A DNA stretch of 64,000 nucleotides. Source: Bacillota bacterium (GTDB lineage: Bacteria; Bacillota; Clostridia; Christensenellales; Christensenellaceae). Shown here piece by piece: positions 8,983 through 18,319 of the stretch. Each line of letters begins with the position of its first letter. Position 1 is the stretch's first letter. The position numbers were made by a program, and so were the translations under genes. Location: the NCBI GenBank assembly GCA_023393165.1, contig JAEWMJ010000027.1:1-64000 (forward strand), written 5' to 3'. Below the pieces are notes generated by a model. The model ran no database searches and was not told where the DNA came from. It was given only the letters and a program-made list of their open reading frames with translations.

Positions 8983-10077
8983 TTACAATGACGCATTGAA
9001 CTCATCCAGTTCTTCCTGCGTGATCTGTCCGTTCTGAACGGCCAGTTCCAGATACTCGTCTACATTTTCTTTTGTGATAATGGTTGCATCTATCGCGTAA
9101 TCAACGGTTTCTTTTTCTCCTGTGAGCAATTCTTTTGCCGCTTTCAGATTCAGTTCCGCCAATTGTACGGCATTCTGCATGCAGGTCGCGGTGTATTTGC
9201 CTTCCTTGATCGCAAACAGCGCTCCCGGCAGGGAGTCTACGCCGTAAATCATCAGGTTCTTATAATCAGGATTGTCTTTTACCGCTTCCAGAATACCCAG
9301 TCCAAGGCAGTCCGCCACCGTCAGTGCAGCGTCAATCTGTCCGTATGCCTGCACCCAGTCTTCAAATTTAGCCATTGCTTCCGCCTCGCTTGCATTTGGA
9401 ACATATTCGTCCACAAGCAGAGTAACATCCGGCCTCTTTTCCACAAATTCCGCAACAAAAGCGTCATGACGGCCGATCGCATGCAGATTGCCGGGCAGGC
9501 AGCTCATGATCACGACTCTCGCATTCTGAGGAACATTCTGGACCGCATGTTCGGCAAGCACCTTCCCCTGAATGTACGGATCCGCGTCCACGCCCGACGA
9601 GCCTGCCAAATCCGGAATTTTTGCGTTGGTCGTAATACAGAAGATGCCGTTGTCGATCAGCTGCTGCGCATAGGGACGCTGCAGTTCGCCGTCATTCGGT
9701 TGGATAATGACGCAATCGTATTTCTGTGTAATACAGTTTTCAATCAAAGAATTGGATTTCTCCGCATCTCCCTGCGCGTCCAGCACATCGACCGTAAACA
9801 GGCCGGCGTATTGCTCAGCCTGTGTTGTGATTTCGCCGGCCAGCCACGCCGCAAACGGGTCCGATAATGTCCGGGCGACATACGCCACTTTGAATTGCCC
9901 GGCCGGCGCCGAATCCGCGCTTTGTCCGGCTGCTTCAGACGAAGCAGCGGCGGGCTCCTGCGTTGCTGCCTCCGCGCTCTGTTCGCCGGCCGCGGTGTTG
10001 GCAGACGCGCATCCCGCAATTGCCAGTACGGAAAGCATCATAATAACCGCCAGGATAACACATAAGATCTTTTTCAT
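8983..10077 (-). CDS. Sugar ABC transporter substrate-binding lipoprotein (A)
   Basis: A 364-aa extracellular binding protein of the RbsB type (Peripla_BP_4). A lipoprotein signal peptide ends in the lipobox IAGC at ~residue 24, followed by an Ala/Glu/Ser-rich linker of ~40 residues and then the binding domain (KVAYVARTLSDPF onward). It captures a sugar or polyol outside the cell and delivers it to the permease encoded just upstream. An AGGAGG RBS lies 7 nt before the ATG at 10077; the ATG at 10083 is too close to it. Transcription order is ATPase, permease, binding protein, dehydrogenase, kinase, URO-D-like protein. Confidence 0.92.
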   Translation of the reverse strand: MKKILCVILAVIMMLSVLAIAGCASANTAAGEQSAEAATQEPAAASSEAAGQSADSAPAGQFKVAYVARTLSDPFAAWLAGEITTQAEQYAGLFTVDVLDAQGDAEKSNSLIENCITQKYDCVIIQPNDGELQRPYAQQLIDNGIFCITTNAKIPDLAGSSGVDADPYIQGKVLAEHAVQNVPQNARVVIMSCLPGNLHAIGRHDAFVAEFVEKRPDVTLLVDEYVPNASEAEAMAKFEDWVQAYGQIDAALTVADCLGLGILEAVKDNPDYKNLMIYGVDSLPGALFAIKEGKYTATCMQNAVQLAELNLKAAKELLTGEKETVDYAIDATIITKENVDEYLELAVQNGQITQEELDEFNASL

Positions 10078-10135
10078 TTGCATTCCTCCTAAATTGCTAT
10101 TTTATAGTTCGCACCGTCTTGGATGCGAAATAAAT

Positions 10136-11110
10136 TTACTTATTTTTTTTATGGGTCTGCCGCTGTTTGGAATAAATATCCCAAATAACCGCTATCGCGA
10201 TGATCGCGCCTCTTACGATTTGCTGAAGATACGAATTTACCGAAAGCAGGTTCATGATATTGCTTAAAAAGCCTACGATAAACGCGCCGATAATGGTTCC
10301 AACCGGGCTGCCCACGCCGCCCGAAAAACTTGTTCCGCCGATAATGGTCGCTGTCAGCGCGTCAAATTCATACCCCTGCGCTCCGTTGGGCAATCCGCCG
10401 TTGACTCTGGACATAAATACCACGGAAGCGATGCCGACGAGACAGCCGTTGAGCAGAAACGCCTTCATTTTAATCAGATTGACTTTGATGCCGGAGGCGT
10501 TTGCAGCTTCTTCGTTGCCGCCCACAGCATATATGGAGCGTCCGAACCGCGTATTGCGGGCGATCAGGAAAATCAGCACGAACATGCTGAGCATAATTAT
10601 GACCGGTATCGGAATAATGCCTACAGACCCCTGGCCCACGATATTGTAATCTCCGATCTCGTATATGTTCTGGCCGTTTGTAAAGAAGAGCGCCGCGCCC
10701 CTTGCCATCATCTGCATCGACAGCGTTGCAATAAAGGGAGGGGCTTTGAATTTGGTAACCATAAACCCGCTGAGCGCATTGCAGAGCAGCGCCACGCCGA
10801 TCGCTACGCCGAATGCCACAAGGAAGTTCGGAGACGCCTTGTACGCGCTTACCGAAAGCACGCCGGCAAGCGCCACAACGGCGCCGCTCGAAAGGTCCAG
10901 CATGCCGCATATGATCAGTATCATTTCGCCCAGAGCCAGAATGATAATAACCGACTGCTGCCGCAGTACATTAATCAGATTCGTTGCAGTTAAAAAATTT
11001 GAATTTGCCAATGAGCAAATAATAACAAGTAAAATCAGAATAAAAATCAAGCTGTATTTGCTGAAAATTTTTCTGGTATCCGCTTTCCCAAGCAGTTCTT
11101 TTCCCATCAT
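10136..11110 (-). CDS. Sugar ABC transporter permease (A)
   Basis: A 324-aa RbsC/BPD_transp_2-family permease with about eight to ten hydrophobic helices. Typical family features are the LGEMILIICGMLDLSSGAV stretch and the C-terminal TATIIGGTSFSGGVGSP signature. It would form a homodimeric channel, because only one permease gene is present in this operon. It lies 10 bp after the ATPase stop and 58 bp before the binding-protein start. RBS GGGGAG is well placed. Confidence 0.92.
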   Translation of the reverse strand: MMGKELLGKADTRKIFSKYSLIFILILLVIICSLANSNFLTATNLINVLRQQSVIIILALGEMILIICGMLDLSSGAVVALAGVLSVSAYKASPNFLVAFGVAIGVALLCNALSGFMVTKFKAPPFIATLSMQMMARGAALFFTNGQNIYEIGDYNIVGQGSVGIIPIPVIIMLSMFVLIFLIARNTRFGRSIYAVGGNEEAANASGIKVNLIKMKAFLLNGCLVGIASVVFMSRVNGGLPNGAQGYEFDALTATIIGGTSFSGGVGSPVGTIIGAFIVGFLSNIMNLLSVNSYLQQIVRGAIIAIAVIWDIYSKQRQTHKKNK

Positions 11111-11120
11111 TTTTCTCCCC

Positions 11121-12629
11121 TCAGTTTTTTTGCCGCGCCTTTTTTACCGCCAGCCTCATTACGCCTTCCTGTGAAAATTCCTCTCTCATAAGCACTCCGG
11201 TGATTTCACCTTCATGCATCACATAAATCCTGTCGCACATGCCCAGCAGCTCGGGCATCTCCGACGAAACCATCACGATGCTTTTTCCCTGATCCAGCAA
11301 TTCCGTCATCAATTGATAGATCTCATTTTTAGCGCCTACGTCGATTCCTCTGGTCGGTTCGTCCAGTATCAGAATTTCGGGTTCCCGGATCATCCATTTT
11401 GCCAGAATCACCTTTTGCTGGTTGCCGCCGCTGAGCGTACTTACCTTTGTTTCAAGCGAAGGCGCTTTCACCCGCATGCGGGCGCACATTTCCTTTGACT
11501 TTTTTCTCTCTTTGTCCTTAAACCAGCGTCCTTTTTTTATAAATTGCTCCAACGCCGCAAGCGATACGTTTTCGGATACGCTCAGCATGGGGATCAGGCC
11601 GTATCTTCTTCTGTCCTCGGACAGCATTGCGATTCCGGCGTCCATTGCCTGCCTTACGTTTTTGATCGCCGTTTCTTTTCCTTTTACGAATATCCTGCCG
11701 CCTTCAATTGGATCCAGTCCGAATACCGCGCGCATCACCTCGGTTCGACCCGCGCCCATCAATCCGGCGAAACCTATAATTTCACCCGCTTTCAAATCAA
11801 AATCTATATTCCTGAAATATCCCTCTCTGGTAAGTTTTTGAACCCGCAGCATCTCTTCGCCGGTTTTTACGCACTTCTTCGGATACTGCGTTTCAATTTT
11901 TCTGCCCACCATCAATTCGATTACTGTTTTTTCGTCAAAATCTTTGACGGCGCGCGTTTCCACAACGTGTCCGTCTCTCAGTACCGTTATTTCGTCCGCA
12001 ATTTTAAAAATCTCTTCCATTTTATGAGATATATAAATAATGCTGACGCCCCTGCTTTTTAACCGGTCAATCTTATCAAACAGCCTTTCCACTTCGTTCG
12101 TTGTAATGGCGGACGTCGGTTCATCCATAATTATGACGTCTGCGCTGGCGGATACGGCTTTGAGGATCTCCAGCATCTGTATGTCCGAAACGCTGAGGCT
12201 TCTTAGCCGGATATCCGGAGAATATGAAAGGCCTTCCTGCTTTAGAAGCGATACGGTGTCTTTGCGTATTTTATTCCAGTCCACCGCACCTCCTCTTTTA
12301 GTCGGCCAGTGCCCCAAACAAAGGTTCTCTTCCAGCGTAAGATCCGGAACAAAGGACAGTTCCTGATATATCATTGCGATCCCCAGTTTTCTGGAATCCA
12401 AAGGTTCACGGATATGTACCTTTTTGCCGTCCACAAATATTTCGCCTTCGTCCTGCCGGTAGATCCCATTGATAATTTTCATCAGTGTGGATTTCCCCGC
12501 GCCGTTTTCACCGCACAGCACATGCGTGGTTCCCTTTTTCAATTTAAAACTGACATTGCTAAGCGCCTTTACACCGGGGAACGACTTTGAAATATTTTTC
12601 AATTCCAACTTAATAGATTGTTCTTCCAT
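11121..12629 (-). CDS. Sugar ABC transporter ATPase, two-domain RbsA type (A)
   Basis: A 502-aa protein with two fused ABC domains that powers the RbsC-type permease. Domain 1 has Walker A GENGAGKST and Walker B IIMDEPT with a degenerate signature (LSVSDIQ). Domain 2 has a degenerate Walker A (GAGRTE), the canonical LSGGNQQK and Walker B LILDEPTRG. This asymmetry is normal for RbsA/MglA proteins. It is the first gene of operon A; a strong promoter lies at 12754-12782. RBS GGAGG precedes the ATG by about 5 nt. Confidence 0.93.
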   Translation of the reverse strand: MEEQSIKLELKNISKSFPGVKALSNVSFKLKKGTTHVLCGENGAGKSTLMKIINGIYRQDEGEIFVDGKKVHIREPLDSRKLGIAMIYQELSFVPDLTLEENLCLGHWPTKRGGAVDWNKIRKDTVSLLKQEGLSYSPDIRLRSLSVSDIQMLEILKAVSASADVIIMDEPTSAITTNEVERLFDKIDRLKSRGVSIIYISHKMEEIFKIADEITVLRDGHVVETRAVKDFDEKTVIELMVGRKIETQYPKKCVKTGEEMLRVQKLTREGYFRNIDFDLKAGEIIGFAGLMGAGRTEVMRAVFGLDPIEGGRIFVKGKETAIKNVRQAMDAGIAMLSEDRRRYGLIPMLSVSENVSLAALEQFIKKGRWFKDKERKKSKEMCARMRVKAPSLETKVSTLSGGNQQKVILAKWMIREPEILILDEPTRGIDVGAKNEIYQLMTELLDQGKSIVMVSSEMPELLGMCDRIYVMHEGEITGVLMREEFSQEGVMRLAVKKARQKN

Positions 12630-12753
12630 TTTTCCTCCGCCATAACGTATATCGCTCTTTTATGCAATACATTATGTATATATTATATGTATGTTTGAAA
12701 TATTATCTAAATTTTTCCTGTACTTTATTTAAATACTTTAATAAACTATTTGT

Positions 12754-12782
12754 ATAGTACTTATATTTTTTGCGTTTGTCAA
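12754..12782 (-). promoter_or_regulatory. Promoter of sugar operon A
   Basis: On the minus strand TTGACA, 17 nt, then TACTAT, about 125 bp upstream of the ATPase start. A short palindrome ACTAT-N4-ATAGT (12745-12758) overlaps the -10 box, and AT-rich dyads follow. They are candidate sites for the ROK repressor encoded nearby; that link is inference. Confidence 0.75.
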
Positions 12783-12825
12783 TACTTTTTTATAATTTAA
12801 TTTCATAAAATAATTTTATATATGC

Positions 12826-12859
12826 AAAAGGCGGTCCGGATGCTCCGAGCCGCCTTTTT
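12826..12859 (-). terminator. Terminator of the kinase-ROK operon
   Basis: A 9-bp stem AAAAGGCGG/CCGCCTTTT with further pairing inside. It ends in T on both strands and starts 29 bp past the ROK regulator stop, isolating that operon from operon A. Confidence 0.85.
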
Positions 12860-12887
12860 ACCTTTTTATTCGATATAGTACGTTGTT

Positions 12888-14015
12888 TCAGATTGTTTCC
12901 ACAAACGGGCGTATAAACAGCAGCGCCCCGCCGATTGCCGCCGCGTCGCTTTTTAATTTGCAGGGCTTGATGTAATCCGCGCTTTTTTCAAACGTATTCA
13001 GGCTTGCGGCGGTTTCAACGAGTTCGCGTATATGTTCGCCCATAAAAAAACCCACATAGCCGCCGATGATCACATCGCAGTCAAACGCCGCGCGCAGGAT
13101 ATTGACGCCCGTCGCAAGATAATCCACATAATCCGCCCACAGCGCCGATATTTTCGGGTCCTTCTGGTTCAGCAGCGAAAAAAAGTTTTCCAAATCGCCG
13201 GAAGCCTGATCGGAGAGGACCGAAGCGGAGCAATAAACGTCCAGGCAGCCTTTTTTTCCGCAGCAGCAATGCCTTCCGTTCCGCTCAATGGTAATATGCC
13301 CAAACTCGGCCGCGCGCTTATTTTCGCCCTGGAACAGCTGGTTATCGATCAGTATCGCGCCGCCGACGGAATTGCTGAGCGATATGTACACGCAGTTGCG
13401 CGTCTCCGGCATATTCCACACCTCCGCAATGCAGGCGGCGTTCGCGTCGTTGCAGAATATTGTCGGATAGGATATGTATTTGGCGACGTCCTGGCATCTC
13501 AGATCCCTGGTCTGAAACACGTAGGAATTCAGCATGGTCTGGCTGTCGTCCGACAAAACGCCGGGCACAACAATGCCCACGCCCAGTACCAAGTCTTTTC
13601 CGACGCCGCTTTGCCGGATCAATTCGTCGACCATAGTCCCGATATTTTTATAATAATCGTCGCTGTTTTTAAACTTTTCCTTGACTCTTATATTCTTTAT
13701 GATCTGCCCGTTCAGGTTGACCAGCGTACCGCTGATATGGTTTAAGGTAATATCGATGCCGATGGAATACCGGGCATGAGGCACGCATGAAAATGTCGTC
13801 GCTTTCCTGCCGCCCGTGGAATCCGATTGGCCGCTTTCGAAAATCAAACCTTCCGCTTTCAGCGTTTCGATATTCTGCATAACCGTCGGCATACTGATGC
13901 CAAGTTTTTCCGAAATTTCCGGCTTTGAGATTTTCCCTTCACGATAAATCAATTGATAAATCCGGTTTCTGCTCATGCCTTTTGCATCGTTTGAATCAAC
14001 TTTTTTTATATTCAT
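12888..14015 (-). CDS. ROK-family transcriptional regulator
   Basis: A 375-aa repressor of the NagC/Mlc/XylR type. The N-terminal ~75 residues form a winged helix-turn-helix (YREGKISKPEISEKLGISMP). The ROK domain follows, with IGIDIT nucleotide-fold residues and the zinc-binding cluster CCCGKKGC at about residue 250. Such regulators release DNA on binding a sugar or sugar phosphate. Its ATG directly abuts the TGA of the upstream kinase gene and its RBS AGGGGGG lies in the kinase's last codons, so the two are translationally coupled. The likely targets are its own operon and sugar operon A next door. Confidence 0.88.
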   Translation of the reverse strand: MNIKKVDSNDAKGMSRNRIYQLIYREGKISKPEISEKLGISMPTVMQNIETLKAEGLIFESGQSDSTGGRKATTFSCVPHARYSIGIDITLNHISGTLVNLNGQIIKNIRVKEKFKNSDDYYKNIGTMVDELIRQSGVGKDLVLGVGIVVPGVLSDDSQTMLNSYVFQTRDLRCQDVAKYISYPTIFCNDANAACIAEVWNMPETRNCVYISLSNSVGGAILIDNQLFQGENKRAAEFGHITIERNGRHCCCGKKGCLDVYCSASVLSDQASGDLENFFSLLNQKDPKISALWADYVDYLATGVNILRAAFDCDVIIGGYVGFFMGEHIRELVETAASLNTFEKSADYIKPCKLKSDAAAIGGALLFIRPFVETI

Positions 14016-14960
14016 TCAACTTCCCCCCTGTGCGCCGCCTAAATTATTTATTTGAATACCGGAATAATATTTGCTGAAAAGTTCCGCCGTACATAAATTC
14101 GTGCCTTCCTGCGTAACTGAACCGGTTGCGGCCGCCACGCCCGCGCGCAGCATTGCCTCCAGGTCTTTATCGAAACGGCTGATCATTCCCGCCACCATGG
14201 AATCTCCCGCCCCTACAGTGGATTTTACCTTCACTTTTTCCGCCTGCGCAAAAAGGACCTTTTCTTTGTCCATTAAAACCGCCCCTTTCGCTCCCAGGGA
14301 AATTCCGACAACCGATATGCCCTTTTCGAGCAGCATGCGGCCCGCTTCGATCAGTTCTTCCTTCTCTTCCCCCACGCGGTATCCGAGCAAGGCGCTCATC
14401 TCTTCAATGTTTGGCTTGATCATATAAGGCTTTTCTTCCACACCGCGCAACAGGGCTTCTCCGTCCGCATCCAGAACGCATTTCACCTTTTTTTTATTCA
14501 ATGCCGCTATCAGGTCCGCGTAAACCTGTTTGCCGCAGCCTGCGGGTATACTTCCGGTCAGTACGGCTATATCGCCTTCTGCCAGTCCCTCAATAATTTT
14601 CCGTACAATCCTGCCGATGTTTTCGGGACTTATTTCGCTTCCGCTTTCGTTCAGTTCGGTGATAATACTCATTTCTTCATCAAAAATTTTCGTATTGACT
14701 CTTGTTTGTCCCGGCAGTTCCAAAAAATCATATGCAATTCCGGCATTCTGCAGCCTTTCTTTAATCTCCCGGTCAGTCTGATTCACAATACCGATGACTT
14801 TTGCACGTACATTCAGTTCAGACAGCACCACCGCAACGTTGATGGCCTTACCCGCCCCGTTTATAACGATTCTATTTGGCCTGTTTGTTCCGCCTACACA
14901 GAGCCTGTCCAGATAAAGCGTCTTGTCAATAGTGGGGTTCAGATATACACAATAAATCAT
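14016..14960 (-). CDS. LacC/FruK-type sugar-phosphate kinase
   Basis: A 314-aa PfkB-family kinase of the 1-phosphofructokinase/tagatose-6-phosphate kinase subgroup. The N-terminal VYLNPTIDKTLYLD and INGAGKAIN motifs and the C-terminal STVGAGDSMVAG motif are typical. The subgroup usually phosphorylates a ketose monophosphate to a bisphosphate. With the upstream cluster it could convert the product of the PfkB kinase at 6808, but no bisphosphate aldolase lies in the window. RBS GAGGAG is 5 nt before the ATG. It is co-transcribed with the ROK regulator. Confidence 0.85.
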   Translation of the reverse strand: MIYCVYLNPTIDKTLYLDRLCVGGTNRPNRIVINGAGKAINVAVVLSELNVRAKVIGIVNQTDREIKERLQNAGIAYDFLELPGQTRVNTKIFDEEMSIITELNESGSEISPENIGRIVRKIIEGLAEGDIAVLTGSIPAGCGKQVYADLIAALNKKKVKCVLDADGEALLRGVEEKPYMIKPNIEEMSALLGYRVGEEKEELIEAGRMLLEKGISVVGISLGAKGAVLMDKEKVLFAQAEKVKVKSTVGAGDSMVAGMISRFDKDLEAMLRAGVAAATGSVTQEGTNLCTAELFSKYYSGIQINNLGGAQGGS

Positions 14961-14993
14961 TTTTGCTCCTCATTACGAAATATTTTAATTGAA

Positions 14994-15022
14994 GATTATT
15001 CTTTTTTTTATTTTTTGTCAAT
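14994..15022 (-). promoter_or_regulatory. Promoter of the kinase-ROK operon
   Basis: On the minus strand TTGACA is followed after 16-17 nt of poly-A-rich spacer by AATAAT/ATAATC, about 40 bp before the kinase start. It shares GTATTGACAAA with the operon A promoter. The rest of 15023-15256 shows no gene and no clear terminator for the araD-like gene. Confidence 0.6.
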
Positions 15023-15256
15023 ACATTAATGAATTATTTTAATAAAGATTTGATATTAATATAAATTGTTAGAATAGCGCCGGCATTTTTTATATCAGAC
15101 GAAAACACCCTCCGGCAAATTTTAATAACCTGCTTCATATTCTTCACTATCCATGCTGACGCAGCGGACAAAAATCGAAAAAAATCACCGGCGTAACCAT
15201 ATAGCGGCGCCGGCGGCAGAATATAGGAGAACGTATAAAATCAACTGAAAAACAGA

Positions 15257-15949
15257 TCATGTTTTTTGCCCGTAATAGGCTTTTTCCCCGTGCTTTCTGA
15301 AAAAATGCTTATCGAGCAGCGTATCCTGCATGGCAGGCAGGTTATGACTGAGATTCTTTGCCGCATAGGCCATCATGGCGGCCTGTTCCAATACCACAGC
15401 ATTTTCCACAGAATCTTCCGCGTTCTTTCCCCAGGTAAAAGGTCCGTGGTTTTTCACCAGTACGGCCGGCATTTTCACAGGATCAATGCCTGTAAAGCAT
15501 TCCGCTATTACCTTTCCGGTGTTCAGTTCGTATTCGTTTTCTATTTCCGTATCATTCAATGCGCGGGTACAGGGGACCATGCCGTAAAAATAATCCGCAT
15601 GCGTCGTTCCCAGGGCAGGGATGCCATATCCGGCCTGAGCCCAGGACGTCGCCCATTTGGAATGCGTATGCGTAATCCCGCCTATGCCTTCAAACTTTCT
15701 GTAAAGTTCCAGATGTGTGGGCGTATCCGAAGACGGATTCAGCCTGCCTTCAACCACATTGCCGTCAAGGCCCACCAGAACAATATCGCCGGCGGTCAGG
15801 TTTTCATAAGCAACCCCTGAAGGTTTGATTGCAACGATTCCCTTTGCCCTGTCGATTCCAGAGACATTGCCCCAGGTAAATGTGATCAGTCCATATCTCG
15901 GTAGCATCAGGTTGGCTTCAAATACTCTCTTTTTTAATTCTTCCAGCAA
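15257..15949 (-). CDS. L-ribulose-5-phosphate 4-epimerase (AraD/SgbE/UlaF family)
   Basis: A 230-aa class II aldolase-fold metalloenzyme converting L-ribulose 5-phosphate to D-xylulose 5-phosphate, the entry to the pentose phosphate pathway. Metal-binding His residues are visible in ITHTHSKWA (~95-97) and KNHGPFTWG (~171), and the length fits the family exactly. It is the last gene of operon B, 5 bp after the FGGY kinase. The start is a TTG whose RBS (GGAGGG) lies in the last codons of the kinase gene. With the kinase and 3-epimerase it completes an L-xylulose degradation route. Confidence 0.9.
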   Translation of the reverse strand: MLEELKKRVFEANLMLPRYGLITFTWGNVSGIDRAKGIVAIKPSGVAYENLTAGDIVLVGLDGNVVEGRLNPSSDTPTHLELYRKFEGIGGITHTHSKWATSWAQAGYGIPALGTTHADYFYGMVPCTRALNDTEIENEYELNTGKVIAECFTGIDPVKMPAVLVKNHGPFTWGKNAEDSVENAVVLEQAAMMAYAAKNLSHNLPAMQDTLLDKHFFRKHGEKAYYGQKT

Positions 15950-15954
15950 AACTT

Positions 15955-17460
15955 TTAACCCTCCTTCATATATCCGAGAGACCGGATCAGCCGGTTATAG
16001 GCGGAATATTTGCGCCTGTAAATATCCGAATGCGCCTTATTGGGGCGGATAATCCCGGATATGTGCACCATCCGGTCCGTGGCTTCGTCAAGATCCCGGT
16101 ATATGCCGCTGCATACCGCGCCCGCAATGGCACATCCTAATCCGCCCAATTCTTTCGTATGGATCACCTTTACGGGAATGCCGATGATATCCGCAAACAT
16201 TTGGGTCCACACTCCGGAATTCGTTACGCCGCCCGCCAGTTTGATATAGTCCGGCGGTCTTCTGTTCAGAAGCAGCCGGTCGATATGGTTCATATGGCAG
16301 AAAGCGACGCCCTCGAATATAGCCCGCAGCATATGCGCCTTTGAATCAGCGTTCTCCATTCCGTAGAAGCATGCCTTGTCCACCCCCTCCGCATTGGAGC
16401 CATATAAAAAAGGTACGAAAATAACGCTACAGTCCTGCGGATGCAGGTTTTCCACCATCGTGTTTATTTCGTCATATATGGCCGTACCGTCTTTTTGGCA
16501 GCGTTTTGAATCATGCTCCATGAAATGATTGATAAACCATTCCAGATTGCCTGCGGAAGCAGGGCTGCTCTCCTCGATCAGATAATAACCGGGGATGCAG
16601 AAAAATGAATTCTTAATTGATCCTCCCGAATCGGAATATTTTTTGGAGGCATATTCATTGATTGCCCATGTACCGGTAATCACGCAAATATCGTCGTCCT
16701 TCTGCGCCCCCATGGCGATCGCGCAGGCGTCAATATCAAACATGCCGCCGCATACGGGCACTCCCTCGGGAATTCCGGTTTGCACGCTTGCCTCTTTTGT
16801 AACGTGACCGCATATGTCGCAGGAATATTTTAAGGGCGGAAGCTTGCCATACACCTCCGGAATCCCGAATAATTCAAGCAGATCCCGGTCAAAATCAGCC
16901 GTCGCCAGATTAATGAGGCTTGTGCCCGAGTAATCTGTGATCTCGGCATACGCCTCTCCCGTAAGCATAAACCGGATATAATCCTTGGCTTCAAATACCC
17001 ATTGCGTATTTTTGATTACCTCCGGATGAACTTCCTTCAACCATCGCAGCAATGCTACGGGCTGGCATTCAATCACATTCTGCAGGGTTTTTTCCCTGGC
17101 TGCGTCGACAATTCCTTCTCTTTTCCACCGATCCACGATATCCAGCGCCCGGTGGTCGGTCGACGCGATCGCATTGTACGCGGGCCTGCCGTCTTTTCCC
17201 CAAAGATACAGCCCTTTTCCATGGCCTGTGCAGCCCGCCGCGGCTATTTCTTTTGGATCTATTTCAGAGCCTTTGATTGCGCGCCTGACCGCATCCGCGG
17301 TTTTTTCCCACAGAATTGTCATATCCCTCTCATTGTATCCGTTTTGAGGAATCACCAGGGGCGTCCTGTTTGCCGCCGAAAACACCGTATTGCCCGCGCT
17401 GTCAAAAACAACCGCTTTAGTCATTGTTCCGCCGTTATCCACACCTAAAAAGTAGTTCAA
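15955..17460 (-). CDS. FGGY-family kinase, probable L-xylulose kinase (LyxK-like)
   Basis: A 501-aa FGGY carbohydrate kinase with the actin-like ATPase fold. The N-terminal GVDNGGTMTKAVVFD and the domain-2 AGGVTNSGVWTQMFAD signature are clear. Residues ~85-130 (GKGLYLWGKDG, then STDHRALDIV) strongly resemble E. coli LyxK, which phosphorylates L-xylulose. The downstream AraD-like 4-epimerase and upstream UlaE-like 3-epimerase support L-xylulose to L-xylulose 5-phosphate. It begins at a TTG preceded by GAGG that overlaps the stop region of the upstream gene. D-xylulose kinase is the main alternative. Confidence 0.85.
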   Translation of the reverse strand: MNYFLGVDNGGTMTKAVVFDSAGNTVFSAANRTPLVIPQNGYNERDMTILWEKTADAVRRAIKGSEIDPKEIAAAGCTGHGKGLYLWGKDGRPAYNAIASTDHRALDIVDRWKREGIVDAAREKTLQNVIECQPVALLRWLKEVHPEVIKNTQWVFEAKDYIRFMLTGEAYAEITDYSGTSLINLATADFDRDLLELFGIPEVYGKLPPLKYSCDICGHVTKEASVQTGIPEGVPVCGGMFDIDACAIAMGAQKDDDICVITGTWAINEYASKKYSDSGGSIKNSFFCIPGYYLIEESSPASAGNLEWFINHFMEHDSKRCQKDGTAIYDEINTMVENLHPQDCSVIFVPFLYGSNAEGVDKACFYGMENADSKAHMLRAIFEGVAFCHMNHIDRLLLNRRPPDYIKLAGGVTNSGVWTQMFADIIGIPVKVIHTKELGGLGCAIAGAVCSGIYRDLDEATDRMVHISGIIRPNKAHSDIYRRKYSAYNRLIRSLGYMKEG

Positions 17461-17469
17461 TCTGTTTCC

Positions 17470-18306
17470 TCATTTCATCAAGCATTTTGTCAAATAATCA
17501 TGGGCGTTTTTCAGATCGTTTTCCCAGCCGTTTTTGCCGTTCCACCAAAATTCAGCAGTAAACAGCCTTACCCCCTGCGCCTTTAATACGCGCACGATCG
17601 TATTAAAATCCACGCTGCCTTCACCGAATTTCAAGTCCCGGAAAATCCCTTCCCTGGTCTCTTTCAGATGGACGGCGGCAATATGTCCTTTTCCCCGGCG
17701 CAGATCGAACGTTGCGTTTGACGTTGCATTGTTCACATTGCCGACGTCCGGATAGACCTGCAGATAAGGCGAATTGATTTCGGAAACATAATACATCGCT
17801 TTTTCGACGGTGTTCATAAAATCGTTTTCCATTGTTTCCAGTCCCAAAATCACACCGTATTTCGCCGCCAGCAATGTGCTTTGGTAAAGGTTATCCATAA
17901 ACCGTTCTTTTGTCTCCAGGTTTGATTTTTCATTGTAATAAACATCGTATCCGGCAAGCTGAATGATCCTGATCCCCAGATCGTCCGCAAAAAGGATTGC
18001 GGTTTTCATGATTTCAACGGCGCGTTCCTCAATTTCTTTTACGGAACTGCCCAGGGGAAACCTTCTGTGTCCGCTGAGGCACATGCTTTTTACAGGAAAA
18101 CCGCAGTCTCTCGATTGGCTTAAAAACGCATCTTTTTCCGCCCTGTTCCATTGCAAACGCGCAAGCTTTTCGTCTGTTTCGTCGACACTTATTTCAATAA
18201 AATCAAATCCCGCTTTTTTTGCGGCGCAGAACCGTTCTTTCCACGGCAAACCGGGCGGCATGGACTTTTCATACAAGCCCAATTCAAAATTCTTAGATAT
18301 TTGCAT
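17470..18306 (-). CDS. L-ribulose-5-phosphate 3-epimerase (UlaE/SgbU-like)
   Basis: A 278-aa xylose-isomerase-like TIM-barrel enzyme converting L-xylulose 5-phosphate to L-ribulose 5-phosphate. The start (NFELGLYEKSMP), the GFDFIEISVDE strand, the LETME metal-ligand stretch and the AVHLKET/AEFWW C-terminal motifs are those of the UlaE family. It sits 9 bp before the kinase and 13 bp after a ManA-like gene. RBS GGCAGG is 5 nt before the ATG. The order 3-epimerase, kinase, 4-epimerase parallels the ula/sgb regulons of E. coli, but here without the PTS or decarboxylase. Confidence 0.9.
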   Translation of the reverse strand: MQISKNFELGLYEKSMPPGLPWKERFCAAKKAGFDFIEISVDETDEKLARLQWNRAEKDAFLSQSRDCGFPVKSMCLSGHRRFPLGSSVKEIEERAVEIMKTAILFADDLGIRIIQLAGYDVYYNEKSNLETKERFMDNLYQSTLLAAKYGVILGLETMENDFMNTVEKAMYYVSEINSPYLQVYPDVGNVNNATSNATFDLRRGKGHIAAVHLKETREGIFRDLKFGEGSVDFNTIVRVLKAQGVRLFTAEFWWNGKNGWENDLKNAHDYLTKCLMK

Positions 18307-18319
18307 ACGAACCTGCCTG

